Origin: Alphaproteobacteria bacterium
Lineage (GTDB): Bacteria > Pseudomonadota > Alphaproteobacteria > CACIAM-22H2
Length of the DNA stretch: 64,000 nucleotides
Reading direction: 5' to 3'
Assembly: GCA_016124335.1 (NCBI GenBank)
Contig: WGNX01000004.1
Location: 332,418 to 396,417, forward strand
Shown here: in pieces, positions 60,148 through 64,000 of the stretch
Numbering within the stretch: the stretch's first letter is position 1
How the letters are laid out: every line of letters starts with the position of its first letter
Program-made: the position numbers and the translations under genes
Notes under the pieces: model-generated
The model's input: only the letters and a program-made list of their open reading frames with translations
Databases searched by the model: none
What the model was told of the DNA's origin: nothing

Positions 60148-63100
60148 ATGCGTATCGAACGGCGATTCACGAAGGCAGGCGAAGACGCGTACGCGTCGCT
60201 CGCGTTCACGACGACGAACAGCGAGATCAAGAACCCCGATGGTTCCGTGGTCTTCCAGGCCAAGGACATCGAGGTGCCGGCCGCGTGGTCGCAGGTCGCG
60301 TGCGACGTGCTCGCGCAGAAGTATTTCCGCAAGCGCGGCGTGCCGGCGGCATTGAAGTCGGTCGAGGAAAACGACGTTCCCTCGTGGCTGTGGCGCAAGA
60401 AGCCCGACGATGCGGCACTGGCAAAGCTGCCCGAGAACCAGCGCATCCGCGGCGAACGGTCGGCCAAGGAAGTGTTCGACCGGCTGGCGGGCACGTGGGC
60501 GTACTGGGGCTGGAAGGGCGGCTATTTCGACGGCGAGGACGACGCGCGCGCCTATTTCGACGAGATGCGCTACATGCTGGCCGCACAGCTGGCCGCGCCC
60601 AATTCGCCGCAGTGGTTCAACACCGGCCTGCACTGGGCCTACGGCATCGACGGCCCCGGCCAGGGCCACTTCTATGTCGACTACCGCACGGGCAAGCTGA
60701 CCGCCTCGGCCTCGGCCTACGAGCATCCGCAGCCGCACGCCTGCTTCATCCAGTCCGTCGAGGACGACCTCGTCAACGAGGGCGGCATCATGGATTTGTG
60801 GGTGCGCGAGGCGCGCCTGTTCAAGTACGGCTCGGGCACGGGCTCGAACTTCTCGCGCCTGCGCGGCGAGAGCGAGAAGCTGTCGGGCGGCGGCAAGTCG
60901 TCGGGCCTGATGAGCTTCCTCAAGATCGGCGACCGCGCGGCGGGCGCCATCAAGTCGGGCGGCACCACGCGGCGCGCGGCCAAGATGGTGACGGTCGACG
61001 TCGACCATCCGGATATCGAGAACTACATCAACTGGAAGGTCGTCGAGGAGCAGAAGGTCGCGGCACTCGTCGCGGGCTCGCGCCTTGCGGCCAAGCACCT
61101 CAACGAGATCATGGCCGCGATCGACCGCAAGGACGGCGATGCCACGTTCGATCCGAAGGCGAACAAGAAGCTGCGCGACGCCATCAAGGGCGCGCGCAAG
61201 TCGCTGATCCCCGAAAACTACATCCAGCGCGTCATCCAGTTCGCCAAGCAGGGCTTCGATTCGATCAATTTCCCGACCTACGACACCGATTGGGATTCGG
61301 AAGCCTATCTCACGGTCTCGGGCCAGAACTCGAACAACTCGGTGCGCGTGACCAACGAGTTCCTGCAGGCCGTGCTCGACGGCGGCAAGTGGACGCTCGT
61401 GCGCCGCACCGACGGCAAGGTCCACAAGGAAGTCGAAGCCAAGGCGCTGTGGGACCAGATCTCGTACGCCGCGTGGGCCTCGGCCGATCCGGGCCTGCAA
61501 TACGACACCACGATCAACGAGTGGCACACCTGCCCGGCCTCCGGGCGCATCAACGCGTCCAACCCGTGCTCGGAATACATGTTCCTTGACGACACGGCGT
61601 GCAACCTCGCCTCGATCAACCTGCTCGCCTTCCGCAAGGAAGACGGCTCGTTCGATACGCCGGCCTTCGAGCATGCCTGCCGCCTGTGGACGGTGACGCT
61701 CGAGATCTCGGTGCTGATGGCGCAGTTCCCCTCGCGCCGCATCGCCGAGCTTTCCTACGAGTTCCGCACGCTGGGCCTGGGCTTCGCGAACATCGGCGGC
61801 CTGCTGATGGCGATGGGCCTGTCGTACGACAGCGACGAAGGCCGCGCGATCTGCGGTGCCATCACCGCGGTGATGACGGGCGTTTCCTACGCCACGTCGG
61901 CCGAGATGGCGTCCGAGATCGGCCCCTTCCCCGGCTATGAAGCCAATCGCGAGCACATGCTGCGCGTGATCCGCAACCACCGCCGCGCGGCCTATGGCGA
62001 AAGCCAGGGCTACGAAGGCCTGACGATCCTGCCCGTCCCGCTCGACCACAAGTCGGTCGTGGACAAGTCGCTCGTCGATGCGGCGCGCCGTTCGTGGGAC
62101 CAGGCGCTGGAGCTTGGCGTGGCGCACGGTTATCGCAACGCGCAGGCCACCGTCGTCGCCCCCACGGGCACGATCGGCCTCATCATGGACTGCGACACGA
62201 CGGGCATCGAGCCCGACTTCGCGCTCGTGAAGTTCAAGAAGCTCGCCGGCGGCGGCTACTTCAAGATCATCAACCGCGTCGTGCCGGTGGGCCTCGCCAC
62301 GCTGGGCTACACCAAGGCGCAGATCGACGACATCGTCGACTACGCGGTGGGCCACGGCACGCTCAAGGGCTCCAACGCCGTCAGCCTCGAGGCGCTGCGC
62401 GCCAAGGGCTTCGGAAGCGCGCAGATCGACGCGGTCGAAAACGCGATCAAGTCGGCCTTCGACATCAAGTTCGCCTTCAACAAGTGGACGCTGGGCGAGG
62501 CCTTCTGCCTCGACACGCTGAAGCTGACCAAGGCGCAGCTCGAGGATCCAGCACTCGACCTGCTCGCGGCGATCGGCTTTGCCAAGGCCGAGATCGACGC
62601 GGCGAACGTCTACTGCACGGGCTCGATGACGCTGGAAGGCGCCCCGCACCTGAAGGAAGAGCACCTGTCGGTGTTCGACTGCGCCAATCCGTGCGGGCGC
62701 ACCGGCAAGCGCTACCTGTCGGTCGACAGCCACATCCGCATGATGGCGGCCGCCCAGCCCTTCATCTCGGGCGCCATCTCCAAGACGATCAACATGCCCA
62801 ACCTCGCCACGGTCGAGGACTGCAAGGACGCCTACCTGCTGTCCTGGCGCCTCTGCCTCAAGGCGAACGCGCTCTACCGCGACGGCTCGAAACTCTCCCA
62901 GCCGCTCGCCTCGATCGTGGGCGAAGACATCGACCTGCACGAGGAGGTCGAGGAAATCGCCGCGGCCCCGGCGCAGGCCAAGGTCGAACGCGTGGTCGAG
63001 CGCATCGTCGAGCGCGTGACGGAAGCCGCCAAGCGCGACCGCCTGCCCAACCGCCGCAAGGGCTACACCCAGAAGGCGATGGTCGGCGGCCACAAGGTCT

Positions 63101-63915
63101 ATCTGCGCACCGGCGAATACGAGAACGGCCAGATCGGCGAACTGTTCATCGACATGCACAAGGAAGGTGCGGCCTTCCGCAGCCTGATGAACAACTTCGC
63201 CATCGCGGTCTCGATCGGCCTGCAGTACGGCGTGCCGCTGGAAGAGTACGTGGAGGCCTTCACCTTCACGCGCTTCGAGCCCAACGGCATCGTCCAGGGC
63301 AACGAGACGATCAAGAACGCGACCTCGATCCTCGACTACATCTTCCGCGAACTCGCGATCTCCTATCTCGGCCGCGACGACCTCGCGCACGTGGTCAAGG
63401 AAGACCTCGAGCCCGACGCGATGGGCAAGGGCGAACGCTCCACGCTGTCGGGCGAAGGCTCGGCTGCGGCGGCCGCCGCCCTCGATGCGGTCAAGAAGGT
63501 CGCCTCGACCGGCTTCGTACGCCAGCGCTTCAAGGTGCTGCCGGGCGGTACGGGCGGGCGGCCGGTTGCCACGGCTTTCGCGGGCGATGTCGCCCTGCTC
63601 GAAGCCGAAGCCGACACGGACGTTGCGGTCGCGACGGTGGCAGTGGGCGAACAGAGCGTGGAGATCGAGGCTTCGGCCACGACGACCGAAGCGGGCCGCC
63701 AGCCCATCGGCTTCGCGATCGAGGCGGTCGCCACCGCGATGAACGCCGCCCTCTCGGCCCCGGCGCCCGCCGCCGGCAAGACCGAGAAGATCCGCGAAGC
63801 CCGCATGAAGGGCTATACGGGCGACGCGTGCGAAAGCTGCGGCTCGATGGCGATGGTGCGCAACGGCACCTGCACCAAGTGCATCGATTGCGGCTCCACG
63901 AGCGGTTGCTCGTAA
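60148..63915 (+). CDS. nrdJ: Vitamin B12-dependent (class II) ribonucleoside-diphosphate reductase
   Basis: A 1255-residue adenosylcobalamin-dependent reductase that makes deoxyribonucleotides with or without oxygen. Conserved parts: [60 protein letters not shown] and [21 protein letters not shown] long insertion around residues 720-860 and a C-terminal zinc-ribbon-like end ([24 protein letters not shown]) mark the alphaproteobacterial form. GGAGG precedes the ATG. It is the only reductase in the window, preceded by an AT-rich control region. Confidence 0.97.
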   Translation: MRIERRFTKAGEDAYASLAFTTTNSEIKNPDGSVVFQAKDIEVPAAWSQVACDVLAQKYFRKRGVPAALKSVEENDVPSWLWRKKPDDAALAKLPENQRIRGERSAKEVFDRLAGTWAYWGWKGGYFDGEDDARAYFDEMRYMLAAQLAAPNSPQWFNTGLHWAYGIDGPGQGHFYVDYRTGKLTASASAYEHPQPHACFIQSVEDDLVNEGGIMDLWVREARLFKYGSGTGSNFSRLRGESEKLSGGGKSSGLMSFLKIGDRAAGAIKSGGTTRRAAKMVTVDVDHPDIENYINWKVVEEQKVAALVAGSRLAAKHLNEIMAAIDRKDGDATFDPKANKKLRDAIKGARKSLIPENYIQRVIQFAKQGFDSINFPTYDTDWDSEAYLTVSGQNSNNSVRVTNEFLQAVLDGGKWTLVRRTDGKVHKEVEAKALWDQISYAAWASADPGLQYDTTINEWHTCPASGRINASNPCSEYMFLDDTACNLASINLLAFRKEDGSFDTPAFEHACRLWTVTLEISVLMAQFPSRRIAELSYEFRTLGLGFANIGGLLMAMGLSYDSDEGRAICGAITAVMTGVSYATSAEMASEIGPFPGYEANREHMLRVIRNHRRAAYGESQGYEGLTILPVPLDHKSVVDKSLVDAARRSWDQALELGVAHGYRNAQATVVAPTGTIGLIMDCDTTGIEPDFALVKFKKLAGGGYFKIINRVVPVGLATLGYTKAQIDDIVDYAVGHGTLKGSNAVSLEALRAKGFGSAQIDAVENAIKSAFDIKFAFNKWTLGEAFCLDTLKLTKAQLEDPALDLLAAIGFAKAEIDAANVYCTGSMTLEGAPHLKEEHLSVFDCANPCGRTGKRYLSVDSHIRMMAAAQPFISGAISKTINMPNLATVEDCKDAYLLSWRLCLKANALYRDGSKLSQPLASIVGEDIDLHEEVEEIAAAPAQAKVERVVERIVERVTEAAKRDRLPNRRKGYTQKAMVGGHKVYLRTGEYENGQIGELFIDMHKEGAAFRSLMNNFAIAVSIGLQYGVPLEEYVEAFTFTRFEPNGIVQGNETIKNATSILDYIFRELAISYLGRDDLAHVVKEDLEPDAMGKGERSTLSGEGSAAAAAALDAVKKVASTGFVRQRFKVLPGGTGGRPVATAFAGDVALLEAEADTDVAVATVAVGEQSVEIEASATTTEAGRQPIGFAIEAVATAMNAALSAPAPAAGKTEKIREARMKGYTGDACESCGSMAMVRNGTCTKCIDCGSTSGCS

Positions 63916-63922
63916 ATAACAA

Positions 63923-63956
63923 GGCGGCGCTCGTGCTGCACGGCATGAGCGCCGCC
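63923..63956 (+). terminator. Terminator hairpin after nrdJ
   Basis: A perfect 10-bp stem, GGCGGCGCTC with GAGCGCCGCC, which can extend inward by four pairs (one G-T) to a 6-nt loop. It starts 8 bp after the nrdJ stop; no strong T-tract follows. Confidence 0.7.
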
Positions 63957-64000
63957 ACTCGACGAATTTCTCAATTGAGTGTTTGAGATTTGAGTTTCGG

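Noticed and set aside
59932-63390. An 1152-codon open frame on the minus strand
   Set aside because: It lies wholly opposite nrdJ, whose protein is a clear full-length family member. Long antisense frames arise from the GC-rich third codon position. The product is Arg/Asp/Val-rich with no family features.

Overview
The window is GC-rich, densely packed bacterial DNA. It looks like a chromosome segment of an alphaproteobacterium, probably of the Rhodospirillales in the broad sense; the genus cannot be read from the sequence. The grounds are gene order and content: nnrDE near glnB-glnA, an amiC-mrcA pair divergent from rne, accB-accC-aat facing DUF2155, mlaD and an NDUFA12-like gene, a cobalamin-dependent ribonucleotide reductase, an OpgC acyltransferase, and frequent GTG starts and 4-base stop/start overlaps. 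I see no insertion sequence, prophage, CRISPR array or rRNA; there is one tRNA (His).

Layout. 1-4.6 kb: truncated malonyl-CoA decarboxylase, NAD(P)HX repair enzyme, DUF1194 protein, pentapeptide-repeat protein A, tRNA-His. 4.7-9.3 kb: aminotransferase, PII-glutamine synthetase operon behind a sigma-54-type promoter, pentapeptide-repeat protein B. 9.3-25.6 kb: tRNA-editing protein, several MFS transporters, deaminase, thioesterase, parE, a self-regulated ArsR/SRPBCC/GFA operon, a P460-type lipoprotein and assorted hydrolases. 25.8-27.7 kb: DEAD-box helicase and a stand-alone Lrp/AsnC ligand-binding domain.

27.7-34.0 kb is the accessory and most unusual part. It is a leftward cassette of a TPR protein, a 1027-residue RTX protein with seven regularly spaced propeller-like repeats, a TPR-GT41 (OGT/HMW1C-like) glycosyltransferase and a SAM methyltransferase. 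The two TPR genes are paralogous and share a 22-bp upstream element at exactly the same distance from their start codons. The cassette abuts mrcA, at the side where prfB lies in many relatives, so it looks inserted. My working hypothesis is a secreted calcium-binding surface protein with its own dedicated sugar transferase.

34-46.9 kb: cell-wall genes (mrcA, amiC), rne with a long leader, an aminotransferase, a divergent gamma-glutamyltransferase-like lipoprotein, and a BepA-like protease/DUF3047/DsbA operon. 46.9-50.2 kb: tyrosine catabolism genes hpd-fah-maiA with a divergent MarR regulator whose palindromic operator fills the hpd promoter spacer. 50.2-64 kb: membrane proteins, Nudix, aroQ, accBC (fatty-acid synthesis), a PAS protein, aat, DUF2155, SGNH/OpgC, mlaD, an NDUFA12-like gene and nrdJ.
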